Assembly (NCBI RefSeq): GCF_900099645.1
Contig: NZ_FMTL01000009.1
Location: forward strand, 1 to 37,783
Length of the DNA: 37,783 nt
Source of the DNA: Pseudomonas peli
GTDB lineage: Bacteria > Pseudomonadota > Gammaproteobacteria > Pseudomonadales > Pseudomonadaceae
Direction: 5' to 3'
Below, one piece after another: positions 37,602 to 37,783 of this stretch. The notes below the pieces were generated by a model. It saw only the letters and a program-made list of their open reading frames with translations. It was not told the origin of the DNA and did no database searches. Within the stretch, counting starts at the first letter, position 1; each line of letters begins with the position of its first letter. The position numbers were made by a program, and so were the translations under genes.

Positions 37602-37783
37602 GAACTGAAGAGTTTGATCATGGCTCAGATTGAACGCTGGCGGCAGGCCTAACACATGCAAGTCGAGCGGTAGAGAGAAGCTTGCTTCTCTTGAGAGCGG
37701 CGGACGGGTGAGTAATGCCTAGGAATCTGCCTAGTGGTGGGGGATAACGTTCGGAAACGGACGCTAATACCGCATACGTCCTA
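37602..37783 (+). rRNA. rrs: 16S ribosomal RNA, 5' part
   Basis: The sequence from GAACTGAAGAGTTTGATCAT onward is the conserved 16S 5' end with the 27F primer site region. Then come ACACATGCAAGTCGAGCGG, the V1 loop GAGAGAAGCTTGCTTCTC and GGCGGACGGGTGAGTAATGC. The variable part (GATAACGTTCGGAAACGG, CGCATACGTCCTA) is of the Pseudomonas type. The gene runs off the right edge of the window. Confidence 0.97.

Noticed and set aside
1..37783. CRISPR array, insertion-sequence transposase or prophage genes
   Set aside because: No regularly spaced direct repeats, no DDE or HUH transposase-like protein, and no phage structural genes were seen on either strand.

Overview
This is a Pseudomonas chromosome segment. 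The evidence is the first 182 nt of a pseudomonad-type 16S rRNA gene at the right end, the gene order thrS-infC-rpmI-rplT-pheS-pheT-ihfA-merR-tRNA-Pro as in pseudomonads, an arcDABC arginine deiminase operon, and strong similarity of many proteins to Pseudomonas or enterobacterial relatives recalled from memory. The species cannot be fixed from this.

Region 1 (1-6.6 kb) is accessory. It holds a YegP-like protein, a minimal (206 aa) tyrosine recombinase with a full catalytic set, and then a cargo of an EamA permease, a cyclophilin-like periplasmic protein, a NepI-like MFS pump, a secreted alpha/beta hydrolase and a divergent LysR regulator. The cargo lies between two inverted copies of a 37-38 bp palindromic repeat. 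One copy sits just behind the recombinase gene, and the recombinase gene itself is bracketed by a perfect 15-bp inverted repeat. A third repeat copy, still attached to a decayed 3' end of the same recombinase gene, lies at 24.06-24.24 kb.

Region 2 (6.9-23.9 kb) is a stress and anaerobic-survival block: a small gene coupled to arcD, arcA, arcB, arcC (arginine to ornithine, CO2, ammonia and ATP); cbpA-cbpM (DnaJ-type co-chaperone and its inhibitor); yhiI-rbbA-yhhJ (membrane fusion protein, ribosome-associated double ATPase/permease, permease); a TTG-initiated small Cys-containing protein; a membrane protein followed by a 24-residue hydrophobic microprotein; an FMN split-barrel-like protein with an overlapping small gene; catalase HPII (katE); and an ElaB/YqjD-type membrane-anchored protein. 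Two repeat copies in the same orientation flank this block.

Region 3 (24-26.6 kb) holds the integrase relic, a C39-like lipoprotein that has lost its expected Cys and His, and a puuB-type oxidase. Region 4 (26.7-34.6 kb) is the core translation cluster, opened by tRNA-Val(GAC) and closed by tRNA-Pro(GGG); infC appears to start at ATT. Region 5 (35-37.8 kb) is an SOS-controlled umuDC operon with a clear LexA box, then a G10 tract, then four tandem rRNA promoters with identical 16-bp spacers, a boxA antiterminator and the 5' end of 16S rRNA.

The best candidate for something undescribed is the minimal recombinase with its family of palindromic repeats, which seem to mark the edges of gene cassettes. 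No CRISPR array, insertion-sequence transposase or phage module was seen. All identifications are by eye and from memory of the families; no search was run.
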